A DNA stretch of 64,000 bases, taken from contig JAAUZC010000012.1 of the NCBI GenBank assembly GCA_014804795.1, positions 69,076-133,075 on the forward strand, read 5' to 3'. The DNA comes from Lachnospiraceae bacterium. GTDB taxonomy: Bacteria > Bacillota > Clostridia > Lachnospirales > Lachnospiraceae. Positions 1 to 8,673 of this stretch are shown here, in pieces. The first letter of the stretch is position 1, and each line of letters starts with the position of its first letter. The notes under the pieces were generated by a model. It did no database searches. It saw nothing but the letters and a program-made list of their open reading frames with translations, and was not told where the DNA came from. The position numbers were made by a program, and so were the translations under genes.

Positions 1-1
1 G

Positions 2-790
2 CCGGAGAATAAGTTGGACGAGATTGCGATCACGCTGCCCCTAAATCAGTATGGCAGGTTAGAGGAGATCGTGGCTCTCTGCGAGAAGTCTGGTGTGCAC
101 ACAAAATTTATTCCGGATTATAACAGTATTATTCCGAGCAGGCCTTACACGGAAGATCTGATGGGGCTGCCGGTCATCAACATCAGAAATGTGCCGCTTA
201 CCAGAATGAGCAGCCGGGCATGTAAACGTACACTGGATATTATCGGTGCGGCGGCAGGGTTGATCATCAGTTCACCCATACTTCTTGTTATCGCGGTTTT
301 GGTAAGAGCGACCAGCAAGGGACCGGTCATTTTTGTGCAGGAGCGTATCGGCAGGCATAACAAACCGTTCCACATGTATAAATTCCGCTCGATGCGCCAA
401 CAGAGCGAACTGGATGAACAGGCGGACTGGACCGTGGAGAACGACCCCAGAGTGACGAAAGTCGGGAGATTTATCAGACGGACAAGTCTGGACGAACTGC
501 CCCAGCTTTTCAATATTCTGCGGGGGGATATGAGCCTTGTGGGACCGAGACCGGAGCAGACAAAATATGTAGAGGAATTTAAGGAAAAGATTCCAAGGTA
601 TATGATCAAACATCAGGTGCGTCCGGGGCTTACCGGCTGGGCGCAGGTGAACGGCTACCGGGGAGATACATCGATTGAAAAACGGATCGAGTACGATCTG
701 TATTACATTGAAAACTGGACCTTTGGCTTTGACATCAGGATATTGTTCCTGACGATATTCAAAGGTTTTGTAAATAAAAATGCTTATTGA
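2..790 (+). CDS. Undecaprenyl-phosphate sugar-1-phosphate transferase, 5'-truncated
   Basis: C-terminal part of a polyprenyl sugar-phosphate transferase (WcaJ/WbaP type), which starts an exopolysaccharide or wall-polymer repeat unit by moving a sugar-1-phosphate onto undecaprenyl phosphate at the membrane. The frame is open to the window edge, so the gene begins upstream; the TTG at 14 is only an internal codon. Visible are the end of a nucleotide-binding-like domain, a hydrophobic segment (LDIIGAAAGLIISSPILLVI) and the catalytic bacterial sugar transferase domain with VQERIGRHNKPFHMYKFRSM, RRTSLDELPQLFNIL, MSLVGPRPE and RPGLTGWAQVNGYRGDT. The stop touches the next gene's region, and an LCP ligase and a glycosyltransferase follow, which fits a polysaccharide operon. 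Sugar specificity cannot be read. Confidence 0.93.
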   Translation, partial: PENKLDEIAITLPLNQYGRLEEIVALCEKSGVHTKFIPDYNSIIPSRPYTEDLMGLPVINIRNVPLTRMSSRACKRTLDIIGAAAGLIISSPILLVIAVLVRATSKGPVIFVQERIGRHNKPFHMYKFRSMRQQSELDEQADWTVENDPRVTKVGRFIRRTSLDELPQLFNILRGDMSLVGPRPEQTKYVEEFKEKIPRYMIKHQVRPGLTGWAQVNGYRGDTSIEKRIEYDLYYIENWTFGFDIRILFLTIFKGFVNKNAY

Positions 791-822
791 GAAATACTGA
801 ATTGCGAAAGGATAAGAGAAAG

Positions 823-1986
823 ATGGCACCAAGATATCAGGATGAAGAAGATTGGGAATACGAAGAACCAAAAAAGAAGTCCTCTTCCAACAAAAAAAAG
901 AGTTCTTCCAAAGGGAAAAAGTCAGCAAAGGAAAAAGCGAAGAAAAAGAGAAAACGAATCCTGCTTTTCCTGGGCGAGGTTGTGTTGCTTGTCATTATGC
1001 TGCTTGTACTCTGGGGTGTGACGAGGACTGAAAAAGTCGGACATGTGGAGATTCCGGAGGAAGAGATCGTCATCAATGAAAGTGTCAGCGAAGAACAGTT
1101 TGAAATTATGAAAGGCTATCGGAACATTGCGCTGTTTGGCGTGGATTCCACTGTCGGAGCACTGACAAAGAACACAAGAAGCGACTCGATCATGATTGCC
1201 TCCATCAATCAGGATACAAAGGAGATCAAGCTGGTTTCGGTATACAGAGATACCTTTATGAACCTGGGAAATGATAAATATAATAAGTGTAATGCAGCCT
1301 ATGCAAACGGCGGTCCGAAACAGGCGATCAGCATGTTAAATGCGAATCTGGATCTGAATATCACGGAATTTGTCACGATAGGTTTCGCCGGGCTGATCGA
1401 TGTCATTGATGCTTTGGACGGCATCCCCATGGAGATCACAACAGCAGAGATCAGTCATTTGAACAACTATCAGTACTGTATTGCAGAGAACTTAAAGAGA
1501 CAGTATACGCCTGTGAGCAATGCCGGTATGCAGGTGCTCGACGGTATGCAGGCAACGGGATATTGCCGTATCCGTTATACGAAGGGCGATGACTTTAAGC
1601 GTGCAGAGCGTCAGAGAAATGTGCTGAAGGCGATCATGGATAAGGCGAGAGGCGCTTCCGTCACACAGCTTGTCGAGACCGCGAACAGTGTATTTGACGA
1701 AGTTTATACTTCTTTTGGCCTGACAGAGATCACGGAGCTTCTGGGAGAGGCGGCCAAGTATAAAGTCGTTGCGGATGACGGTTTCCCGCAGGCAGATAAA
1801 AGGTGGACCGGTAATATCGGTTCTCCGGGTGACTGTATCGTTCCCAATGATCTGGCGGAGAACGTGAGCTGGCTGCATGAGTTTTTATTTGATGAGAGCG
1901 GTTATGTACCGAGTAAGGAAGTGCAGACATACAGTGAGCATATTACAAGTGCGACAAGCCAATATAAACCGAAGGGTGTGGAATAA
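823..1986 (+). CDS. LCP (LytR-CpsA-Psr) family glycopolymer ligase
   Basis: Membrane-anchored LCP protein of 387 residues. The family attaches undecaprenyl-linked polysaccharides or teichoic acids to peptidoglycan. The first 50 residues are Lys/Ser-rich and cytoplasmic, followed by one membrane helix (ILLFLGEVVLLVIMLLVLWGV) and the extracellular LCP domain, with NIALFGVDS, TRSDSIMIASINQ, LVSVYRDTFM, NAAYANGGPKQAISMLN and RIRYTKGDDFKRAERQRNVL; the Arg and Asp residues of these motifs bind the lipid pyrophosphate in characterised members. The ATG at 823 is chosen because AAAGGAT lies about 9 bases upstream; the upstream in-frame TTG at 787 overlaps the previous stop and has no SD. It probably handles the polymer begun by the preceding transferase. 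Confidence 0.93.
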   Translation: MAPRYQDEEDWEYEEPKKKSSSNKKKSSSKGKKSAKEKAKKKRKRILLFLGEVVLLVIMLLVLWGVTRTEKVGHVEIPEEEIVINESVSEEQFEIMKGYRNIALFGVDSTVGALTKNTRSDSIMIASINQDTKEIKLVSVYRDTFMNLGNDKYNKCNAAYANGGPKQAISMLNANLDLNITEFVTIGFAGLIDVIDALDGIPMEITTAEISHLNNYQYCIAENLKRQYTPVSNAGMQVLDGMQATGYCRIRYTKGDDFKRAERQRNVLKAIMDKARGASVTQLVETANSVFDEVYTSFGLTEITELLGEAAKYKVVADDGFPQADKRWTGNIGSPGDCIVPNDLAENVSWLHEFLFDESGYVPSKEVQTYSEHITSATSQYKPKGVE

Positions 1987-2051
1987 ATATATTGTGAGAG
2001 AGCGTCATATCTTATGGCGCTTTTTTGCGTGTGTACGGGCAGGAGGTTTAC

Positions 2052-2987
2052 ATGCAGGGGATAGATGTTATTATTCCGGTTTATAAACCGGGGGCATCCT
2101 TTATAGAGTTGATTGAAAAGCTGGAACAGCAGAGCCTGTCGGTACATCGGATCTTGTTAGTCAATACAGAACAGAAGTACTGGGAGAAATTTGAGTCTGA
2201 CTATCCCGATCGCAGGCGGTATGAGAATATTGAAGTGTGGCATATTTCCAAAGAGGAGTTTGACCACGGGAAGACAAGGCGGGAAGCAGTGGAAAGGTCA
2301 GAGGCAGAGATTTTTGTGATGATGACAGATGATGCCATGCCGGCAGATGCGTTTTTGCTGGAACGTCTTGTGAAGCCGCTTTCGGAAGAGAATGTGGCGG
2401 TTTCCTATGCGAGGCAGCTTGCGCGGAAAGAAGCGGGATCTGCGGAACAGTTTACAAGAGAGTTTAATTACCCGGAAAAAAGCCGCATTAAGTCGGAGAA
2501 AGATATCGCGGAACTCGGCATTAAAACCTATTTCTGTTCCAATGTCTGTGCGGCCTACAGGCGGGATATTTATGAAGAACTGGGAGGTTTTGTGCCGCGG
2601 GCAATCTTTAATGAGGACATGATCTATGCGGCCGGCTGTATTAAGGCCGGTTACCGGATCGCATATACGGCGGATGCAAAAGTAGTGCACTCCCATCAGT
2701 ACACAAATAAAGAGCAGTTTCACAGAAATTTTGATCTGGGTGTGTCTCAGGCGGAGCATCCGGAAGTGTTTGAGAGTGTGCCGGCGGAATCGGAGGGCAT
2801 AAGGCTTGTGCTACGGACGGCCGCGTATTTAAGAAAAAAGGGCGAGAGCAGATTGATTTTGCCGATGTGTATTACGAGTATTTATAAATTCTTTGGGTAT
2901 AAATTAGGAAAAAATTATAAAAAGCTATCTTTCAGACGAATTATGAAATATACTATGAATAAGGCGTACTGGAATGGAAGCCGGTGA
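2052..2987 (+). CDS. Family 2 glycosyltransferase (rhamnosyltransferase-like)
   Basis: GT-A fold glycosyltransferase of 311 residues. The N-terminus has the nucleotide-sugar fold (VDVIIPVYKPG-like start, IDVIIPVYKPGASFIELIEK), and the DxD-like metal site is in FVMMTDDAMPADAFLLERLV. The acceptor half carries YFCSNVCAAYRRDIYEELGG and FNEDMIYAAGCIKAGYRIAY, the ED motif typical of family 2. No membrane helix is evident, so it is cytoplasmic or peripheral. The start at 2052 follows AGGAGG at 2041 with 5-base spacing, ahead of an in-frame upstream ATG without SD. Context suggests it adds a sugar to the polymer made by this locus; resemblance to rhamnosyltransferases is a family-level guess. Confidence 0.85.
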   Translation: MQGIDVIIPVYKPGASFIELIEKLEQQSLSVHRILLVNTEQKYWEKFESDYPDRRRYENIEVWHISKEEFDHGKTRREAVERSEAEIFVMMTDDAMPADAFLLERLVKPLSEENVAVSYARQLARKEAGSAEQFTREFNYPEKSRIKSEKDIAELGIKTYFCSNVCAAYRRDIYEELGGFVPRAIFNEDMIYAAGCIKAGYRIAYTADAKVVHSHQYTNKEQFHRNFDLGVSQAEHPEVFESVPAESEGIRLVLRTAAYLRKKGESRLILPMCITSIYKFFGYKLGKNYKKLSFRRIMKYTMNKAYWNGSR

Positions 2988-3019
2988 GGAACCGTGACTC
3001 ACTGTTTGCGGGGATAAAA

Positions 3020-4780
3020 ATGGCAGAGGAAATGGAAGAGGAAGAAATGAGCGGAAAAGAAGAAAAAAAACGGGAAAAAGAACGGATAGAGGAAAAGAGA
3101 GAGCAGGAAGCGAAACAGCATAACGAGGCGGCGGTGCCGGAGGAGAATGTGATACAGGGAATGCCCGCAGAACAGGTGCCGGGACAGTCGGGGATATACA
3201 ATCAGATGCCGGGGCAAATGCCCGGGGGGTCGGGGAGGCCTGATCAAATGGGGCAGATGTCGGGAGTGCCGAATCAAATGTGGCAGAGACCCGGGACACC
3301 GAATCAGATGCCGGGGCAGCAGCCGGGACCACAGGGCGGCTATGGCTACCAGAATCCTTATCGGAATAACTGGCAGAATCAGAATTATTACGGAAATGAT
3401 TATAACAGAAGAAATGCAAACGGCTACAATAATTATCCGAACCAGAACTATTATTATGGCTCTCAGAGAAATGCAGGCTCATCGTCCAATGGCACTGCGC
3501 CGGGCGGTTACAGTTATCCGGGAAGTATCGGGAGCGGTGGCAGCACAGAACCGAAAAAGTCAGGCGCTAAGAAAAAAGGGTTGATAGCGCTGTGCATTGT
3601 TCTGGTTATCGGGATTTTCGGGGGCAGCATTTATGGAATAAATTATGCACTGAACCGGTCAGCCGAGGCAAACGAAGCGGAGCAGACGGCAGCACAGCCT
3701 GCAAATCCTCAGATAGGTGAGGTGGATTTAGAAGAGGGCGGGAATTCCGCAGAAGAGAACGGGAAAAATCCGTTACAGGCGAATCTGACAGATGTGTCAG
3801 AATTAGTGGAGAGAATTATGCCCTCTGTGGTAAGTGTGAATGCTGTTTACAGTTACAACAGTTACTGGGGAAAGGAAAAATATGACGGAGGCGGTTCAGG
3901 CTTTATCATCGGAGAGAATGAAACAGAGCTTTTGATCGCCACAAATTCTCATGTAGTGTTTGACGCGGAAGACCTGGAGGTGACTTTCGTGGATGAGGAG
4001 ACTGTGGATGCCATGGTGAAAGGGTATGACAATGACCTTGATGTGGCGGTCATAGCTGTGCGGCTTACGGATATTTCCGGGGAGACAAAGAAAAATATTG
4101 CAGTGGCAAAGCTTGGTGATTCCACTGATCTGAAGGCGGGGCAGGCTGTAATATCTATCGGAAATGCCCTGCTGCTTGGACAATCTGTCACAACGGGCAT
4201 TATCAGCGCTGTGAATATGCCGATAGGCGGCGGATATGATGAGGCGGGAAACCAGTATGGCTCCGATGATCGTGTTATGATCCAGACGACTGCGTTTATG
4301 AATCCCGGTTGTTCCGGCGGCGTACTGATCAATGTTTCCGGCGAGGTCATAGGTATTAATACGATGACGATCAATTCCTATGATGTGGAAGGCATGTGTT
4401 ATGCAATTCCAATCAGCGATGCGATCCCGGTGCTTGATAAACTGAAAGCAAAACAGATCAGAGAGAGACTGCGAGAGGAGGACAGCGGTTATTTGGGTAT
4501 CAGCTGTACCAATGTGGAGGGAAAGCAGGCGGAGGATTACGATATACCGAAAGGCGTCTATGTCAAGGAAGTGTATGAAGACGGTCCTGCTGAAAAAGCG
4601 GGCTTGCAGAAAGGCGATGTGATAGTAGCGTTAAATGAGGAACAGGTAAAGACAATGGATGAACTGTCGGAAATGCTGCGCTATTATCCGGTGGATGAGA
4701 TCGTAGATCTTGAGGTTATGCGTTATGAAAGCGGAGAGTATGTTTCCCGGACTGTCAGCGTGAAGCTTGGGAGAAGATAA
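3020..4780 (+). CDS. htrA: HtrA/DegP-like membrane serine protease with PDZ domain
   Basis: Surface quality-control protease of 586 residues. Residues 1-190 are cytoplasmic and low-complexity: a charged start, then Met/Pro/Gly/Gln-rich repeats (GQMPG-like, NQM-PGQ) and a Asn/Tyr-rich stretch. One membrane helix follows (LIALCIVLVIGIFGGSIYGI), then a trypsin-like domain with His311 (TNSHVVF), Asp341 (NDLDVAVI) and Ser432 (NPGCSGGV), and a C-terminal PDZ domain (YLGISC, GPAEKAGLQKGDVIVALN). The active-site loop reads GCSGG where GNSGG is usual, but the serine is kept. The ATG at 3020 has GGGGAT before it; a GTG at 2984 overlaps the previous stop and is possible. It may be transcribed with the upstream polysaccharide genes. 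Confidence 0.93.
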   Translation: MAEEMEEEEMSGKEEKKREKERIEEKREQEAKQHNEAAVPEENVIQGMPAEQVPGQSGIYNQMPGQMPGGSGRPDQMGQMSGVPNQMWQRPGTPNQMPGQQPGPQGGYGYQNPYRNNWQNQNYYGNDYNRRNANGYNNYPNQNYYYGSQRNAGSSSNGTAPGGYSYPGSIGSGGSTEPKKSGAKKKGLIALCIVLVIGIFGGSIYGINYALNRSAEANEAEQTAAQPANPQIGEVDLEEGGNSAEENGKNPLQANLTDVSELVERIMPSVVSVNAVYSYNSYWGKEKYDGGGSGFIIGENETELLIATNSHVVFDAEDLEVTFVDEETVDAMVKGYDNDLDVAVIAVRLTDISGETKKNIAVAKLGDSTDLKAGQAVISIGNALLLGQSVTTGIISAVNMPIGGGYDEAGNQYGSDDRVMIQTTAFMNPGCSGGVLINVSGEVIGINTMTINSYDVEGMCYAIPISDAIPVLDKLKAKQIRERLREEDSGYLGISCTNVEGKQAEDYDIPKGVYVKEVYEDGPAEKAGLQKGDVIVALNEEQVKTMDELSEMLRYYPVDEIVDLEVMRYESGEYVSRTVSVKLGRR

Positions 4781-4793
4781 AACAGCATCAGTG

Positions 4794-4912
4794 AGCGCTA
4801 ATGCGGAACCGGAATCAGCAGAAGCGCGGACAGTGCACAAGACGATTTACAGACGAGAAACGGCTGGAAATCTGTCTTCCGCTATCGTGTACTGGTAGCG
4901 CTAATGCGGAAC
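4794..4912 (+). repeat. Direct repeat pair ahead of the clpX-like gene
   Basis: The 16-mer AGCGCTAATGCGGAAC occurs at 4794-4809 and again at 4897-4912, 103 bases apart, in the 149-base gap before the ClpX-like gene. The second copy ends a few bases before that gene's SD (AGGAGATAAC). The core contains the palindrome AGCGCT. It could be a duplicated leader or a protein-binding site; function unknown. Confidence 0.6.
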
Positions 4913-4929
4913 TAAAATAGGAGATAACA

Positions 4930-6504
4930 ATGTCAGAGTACAATAACAACAAAAACGGAACGGACGATGGACAAAACGGATATGAGGATGTGTGTTTTAT
5001 CTGCCACAGGCCGGAGAGCAAGGCGGGCAGAATGTTTAAGCTTCCCAACAATATATGTGTCTGTGATGACTGTATGCACAAGACAATGGATTCTATGAGC
5101 CAGCTCAATTTTCAGGGGATGATGCCGCCGTTTTATGATTATAGCGGCATGATGAACGAAACGTCCAAAGGGAATCCACCGGTGAAAGAGAATAAAGACG
5201 ATACATCCGAACCGGTTCTCGAGGTGAATGATACGTCTGATGAGCCGGCGAAAAAGGATCAGAATAAAGGAAAAAAGGCGGTAAATCAGGGATTTCCGAA
5301 TATCAGTTTTATCAATCTGGCAGATCTGCAGAATATGAGCGGCGTGCCTAACAGGCAGAAGATTAAAAAGAAAAAAGAGGGCGAACAGTCAAAGCCCATC
5401 ATCAATATTAAAGACATTCCGGCACCCCATAAGATCAAGGCACAGCTGGACGAGTATGTAGTAGGACAGGAACATGCGAAAAAGGTGATATCCGTAGCTG
5501 TCTATAACCACTATAAACGGGTGGCGACAGGTACGATGGACGATATCGAGATCGAGAAGTCCAATATGCTGATGATAGGACCTACGGGCTGCGGTAAGAC
5601 CTATCTGGTGAAGACGCTGGCAAGGCTTTTGGATGTGCCCCTTGCAATTGCGGATGCGACTTCCCTGACAGAAGCGGGCTATATAGGGGACGATATTGAG
5701 AGCGTTGTGACAAAGCTTTTAGCGGCGGCGGACAACGATGTTGAGAAAGCGGAAAGCGGTATTGTCTTTATCGATGAGATTGACAAGATCGCGAAGAAAA
5801 AGAATACAAATTCCAGAGATGTAAGCGGCGAATCGGTGCAGCAGGGACTCTTAAAGCTGTTAGAAGGTTCCGAGATAGAGGTGCCGGTAGGAGCAAACAG
5901 CAAAAATGCAATGGTGCCCCTGGCCACAGTCAACACAAAAAATATCCTGTTTATCTGCGGCGGCGCTTTTCCGGGGTTGGAAGAGATCATCAAGCAGCGT
6001 CTCAGCAAGCAGACCGGAATCGGTTATCAGGCGGAGCTGAAGGACAGGTTTGATAAAGATAAAAATATTCACAGCAGGGTAACTGTGGAGGATGTGCGGA
6101 AATACGGTATGATTCCCGAGTTTATCGGGAGACTGCCGATCCTGTTTACATTAGATGGACTGACAAAAGAATCTCTTGTAAAGATATTGAAGGAGCCGAA
6201 AAATGCCATTCTGAAACAGTACCAGAAACTGCTCGAATTGGACGAAGTAAAACTGGAGTTTGATGAAGGCTCTCTGGAGGCTATTGCGGAGAAAGCGCTG
6301 AAAAAGGAGACCGGCGCCAGGGCACTGCGGGCTTTGATCGAGGAATTTATGCTGGATATCATGTATGAAATTCCAAAAGATGACAATATCGGCAAGGTGA
6401 CGATCACAAGGGAATATATTGAGGGAACAGGCGGTCCTGTTATTGATATCAGAAGTAATTCGGTGCAGCGGATTGAAGAATTGAATGAAGTGAAAGTTGA
6501 ATGA
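4930..6504 (+). CDS. clpX: ClpX-like AAA+ unfoldase (long variant)
   Basis: AAA+ ATPase of the ClpX family, which unfolds proteins for the ClpP peptidase. It has 524 residues against about 420 in standard ClpX. An N-terminal zinc finger (CFICHR and CDDC, residues 18-45) is followed by an unusual acidic/lysine-rich linker to about residue 150. The AAA+ core has Walker A GPTGCGKT (217-224), pore loop GYIG, Walker B IVFIDEID (278-285), sensor/arginine finger region EFIGRLP and the C-terminal small domain ETGARALRALIEE. The tripeptide that docks into ClpP in classical ClpX (IGF) reads IGY here, and the RKH pore-entry motif is replaced by SKN. No clpP or tig neighbour is present, so a second, specialised ClpX is likely. 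SD AGGAG at 4918. Confidence 0.88.
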   Translation: MSEYNNNKNGTDDGQNGYEDVCFICHRPESKAGRMFKLPNNICVCDDCMHKTMDSMSQLNFQGMMPPFYDYSGMMNETSKGNPPVKENKDDTSEPVLEVNDTSDEPAKKDQNKGKKAVNQGFPNISFINLADLQNMSGVPNRQKIKKKKEGEQSKPIINIKDIPAPHKIKAQLDEYVVGQEHAKKVISVAVYNHYKRVATGTMDDIEIEKSNMLMIGPTGCGKTYLVKTLARLLDVPLAIADATSLTEAGYIGDDIESVVTKLLAAADNDVEKAESGIVFIDEIDKIAKKKNTNSRDVSGESVQQGLLKLLEGSEIEVPVGANSKNAMVPLATVNTKNILFICGGAFPGLEEIIKQRLSKQTGIGYQAELKDRFDKDKNIHSRVTVEDVRKYGMIPEFIGRLPILFTLDGLTKESLVKILKEPKNAILKQYQKLLELDEVKLEFDEGSLEAIAEKALKKETGARALRALIEEFMLDIMYEIPKDDNIGKVTITREYIEGTGGPVIDIRSNSVQRIEELNEVKVE

Positions 6505-6518
6505 GGATTTAATAAATG

Positions 6519-6552
6519 AGCAGCGGACTGTGTATGCAGTCTGCTTTCATTG
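6519..6552 (+). terminator. Probable rho-independent terminator after clpX-like gene
   Basis: AGCAGCGGACTG pairs with CAGTCTGCT across the loop TGTATG, with a small bulge, followed by a T-rich tail (TTCATTGTTTT). It lies 15 bases past the stop codon. Confidence 0.6.
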
Positions 6553-6716
6553 TTTTAGAGAGGAAATGCCTGAAATAGCAGAAAAAAACGGAAAATGCGC
6601 GTGTCAGGTGCGGAATTTCCAATTATATTTGGTAGCATGCAACAGCAAAATCAGATAGATTTGAGGTGTAAATAAATCCGCGGAATGAAAAGATATGATA
6701 TTAAAGGAGGCACCAG

Positions 6717-7685
6717 ATGATTTTAGCAGAAAAAATTATAGCATTACGGAAAAGAATGAATTGGTCGCAGGAAGAGCTGGCAGAGAAGTTAGGTATTTCC
6801 AGGCAGTCTGTTTCTAAATGGGAAGTCGGTGCAACGATTCCCGATCTGGATAAGATTTTGAAGATGAGTGAACTTTTTGGCGTCAGCACAGACTATCTTT
6901 TGAAGGATGAGATAGAAGAAACGGAACTTCAAGGCGGAAAAGATATCTCTGAAGAACAGGTAGTTACAGTGGAAGAAGCAAATGCTTATATGAATACAGC
7001 GAGCGAAGTCTGCGGTAAGATGGCAACGGCAGTATCCCTTTTTATATTAAGTCCGATCTGCCTGTTCCAGATGGGGGCAATGTATGAGAACAGCATTTTG
7101 GAGGACAGGATGGCGATCATTGGCCTGGTGGTTCTGCTTCTGATTGTAGCTGCAGGTGTGGCGATCTGTATTTATAACGGGATGAAGCTGGAGAAATTTA
7201 AGTATATGGAAGAGGAAGTATTTTCGCTGCAGTATGGCGTGGAAGGAATTGTCGAGAAAAGAAAGAGTGACTTTGAAAGCAAATTCCGTTTGGCTACCGT
7301 GATCGGCACGGTACTTTGCATTATCGGCGTCATTCCGTTACTGCTGACTGCTACATTTACCGAAAGTAATCTGGCACTGGTCAGCTGTGTCAGTATTCTG
7401 CTTATATTTGTGTCGGCGGCTGTTCATTTGTTTGTGAGAGTGGGGATTGTGAAGGGAAGCTATGATAAACTGCTGCAATGCGGGGAGTATACAATAGAAA
7501 ATAAGCTGGTGAGTAAGAAGACATCCTATTTTCCGGGGGCTTATTGGCTCATTGTGACGGCAATCTTTCTGGGATATAGTTTCTATACAGATAACTGGGG
7601 CAGAAGCTGGATCATATGGCCGGTGGCGGGCGTGCTGTTTGCGGCACTTTACGGGATACTCAGGGAAGTGGCGAAGAAGAGGTGA
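6717..7685 (+). CDS. XRE-family regulator with C-terminal membrane domain
   Basis: 322-residue protein with a Cro/CI-type helix-turn-helix at residues 1-62 (MNWSQEELAEKLGISRQSVS, KWEVGATIPDLDKILKMSEL, FGVSTDYLL) joined to a membrane domain with about six hydrophobic helices (roughly residues 105-320). Such one-component membrane-bound HTH proteins are common in Clostridia and are thought to sense envelope or membrane stress, but no ligand can be inferred here. SD AAAGGAGG is 6-7 bases ahead of the ATG. The gene stands alone, with its own upstream gap of about 200 bases in which no other gene was seen. Confidence 0.85.
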   Translation: MILAEKIIALRKRMNWSQEELAEKLGISRQSVSKWEVGATIPDLDKILKMSELFGVSTDYLLKDEIEETELQGGKDISEEQVVTVEEANAYMNTASEVCGKMATAVSLFILSPICLFQMGAMYENSILEDRMAIIGLVVLLLIVAAGVAICIYNGMKLEKFKYMEEEVFSLQYGVEGIVEKRKSDFESKFRLATVIGTVLCIIGVIPLLLTATFTESNLALVSCVSILLIFVSAAVHLFVRVGIVKGSYDKLLQCGEYTIENKLVSKKTSYFPGAYWLIVTAIFLGYSFYTDNWGRSWIIWPVAGVLFAALYGILREVAKKR

Positions 7686-7843
7686 AGGATTTCTGTTTGT
7701 GCCGCGCCGTGTGGCGGAATATACGCTAAAGGATTGTTTTTGGAATAAATTTTGCATATTTTCTTGTAAAAACTTCCAATTGGAGTATACTGAATATGAG
7801 TAGTTTATTCATAGAATATTTCAAAGGAGGGTATGGTAAAAAT

Positions 7844-8602
7844 ATGAAAATAGCAGGTTTATTAGAGGGAAAAACGGCAATCGTTACAGGCGGCACAAGA
7901 GGTATCGGTTATGAGATCGTGAAAAAGTTTGCGGAAGCAGGCGCAAAAGTGGCTTTGTTCGGGTCCAGACAGGAAACCGTTGACAAGGCACTTGGAAAGT
8001 TGAAAGAGGAGATGCCGGAGGCGGAAGTGATGGGACTTTGCCCGGCGCTTGACAAGTATGATGAGGTGGAGAAAGCGATCGGCACGGTAAAAGAAGCATT
8101 CGGCAGAATTGACATTCTTGCAAATAACGCAGGGATTTCTGCGAGGGAATCCATTTATGATTACAAACCGGAAGATTTTGAGAAGATCATGAAGCTCAAT
8201 GTCAATGCGGTGTTCTTCTGCACAAAGGCCGTAGCGCCGATCATGAAAGAGCAGGGCGGCGGTTCTGTGATCAATACCAGTTCCATGGTAAGTATCTATG
8301 GACAGCCCGCCGGATGCGGTTATCCCGCTTCCAAATTTGCGGTAAACGGTTTGACAAGATCACTGGCAAGGGAACTTGGAAAAGATAATATCCGTGTGAA
8401 TGCGGTTGCACCGGGTGTGACGAGAACAGATATGGTAGCGGCGCTTCCGGAGGAAATGGTAGCGAGAATTTCCGCAGGCATTCCCCTTGGCAGACCGGGA
8501 GAGCCGGAAGAAGTTGCCAATACAGTGCTGTTCCTTGCAAGCGATCTCGCAAGCTATGTGACAGGAGAGATTCTTTCTGTGGATGGAGCAACACAGGTGT
8601 AA
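7844..8602 (+). CDS. Short-chain dehydrogenase/reductase (SDR)
   Basis: Classical SDR of 252 residues, a cytoplasmic NAD(P)-dependent alcohol/ketone oxidoreductase. The cofactor motif TGGTRGIG is near residue 15, NNAG near 89, and the catalytic Ser147, Tyr160 and Lys164 (YPASK) are present; the C-terminus has LASDLASYVTGEILSVDGA. The residues after the second strand read LFGSRQ, lacking the acidic residue that favours NAD, so NADP(H) use is plausible. The overall pattern is close to 3-oxoacyl-ACP reductases and to the BaiA steroid dehydrogenases of gut clostridia, but no bai genes are nearby, so the substrate stays open. The ATG at 7844 is preferred as the natural N-terminus; AAAGGAGGG lies 13 bases upstream, slightly far. 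Confidence 0.88.
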   Translation: MKIAGLLEGKTAIVTGGTRGIGYEIVKKFAEAGAKVALFGSRQETVDKALGKLKEEMPEAEVMGLCPALDKYDEVEKAIGTVKEAFGRIDILANNAGISARESIYDYKPEDFEKIMKLNVNAVFFCTKAVAPIMKEQGGGSVINTSSMVSIYGQPAGCGYPASKFAVNGLTRSLARELGKDNIRVNAVAPGVTRTDMVAALPEEMVARISAGIPLGRPGEPEEVANTVLFLASDLASYVTGEILSVDGATQV

Positions 8603-8631
8603 TAAACTGTAAATAATTCAGAAAAGCACAG

Positions 8632-8673
8632 CCCTGCGACCGGTATATCCGGCCGCAGGGTTAAAATTTTTTA
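8632..8673 (+). terminator. Bidirectional terminator between convergent genes
   Basis: CCCTGCGACCGG pairs with CCGGCCGCAGGG (one mismatch) across the loop TATAT, flanked by an A/T tail (TTAAAATTTTTT) that also gives a short run on the minus strand. It serves the SDR gene and the convergent SGNH hydrolase gene. Confidence 0.8.

Noticed and set aside
7844-8602. Assigning the SDR as a bile-acid 3-alpha/7-alpha steroid dehydrogenase (BaiA-like)
   Set aside because: Resemblance is at the level of the broad family and no bai genes are adjacent.
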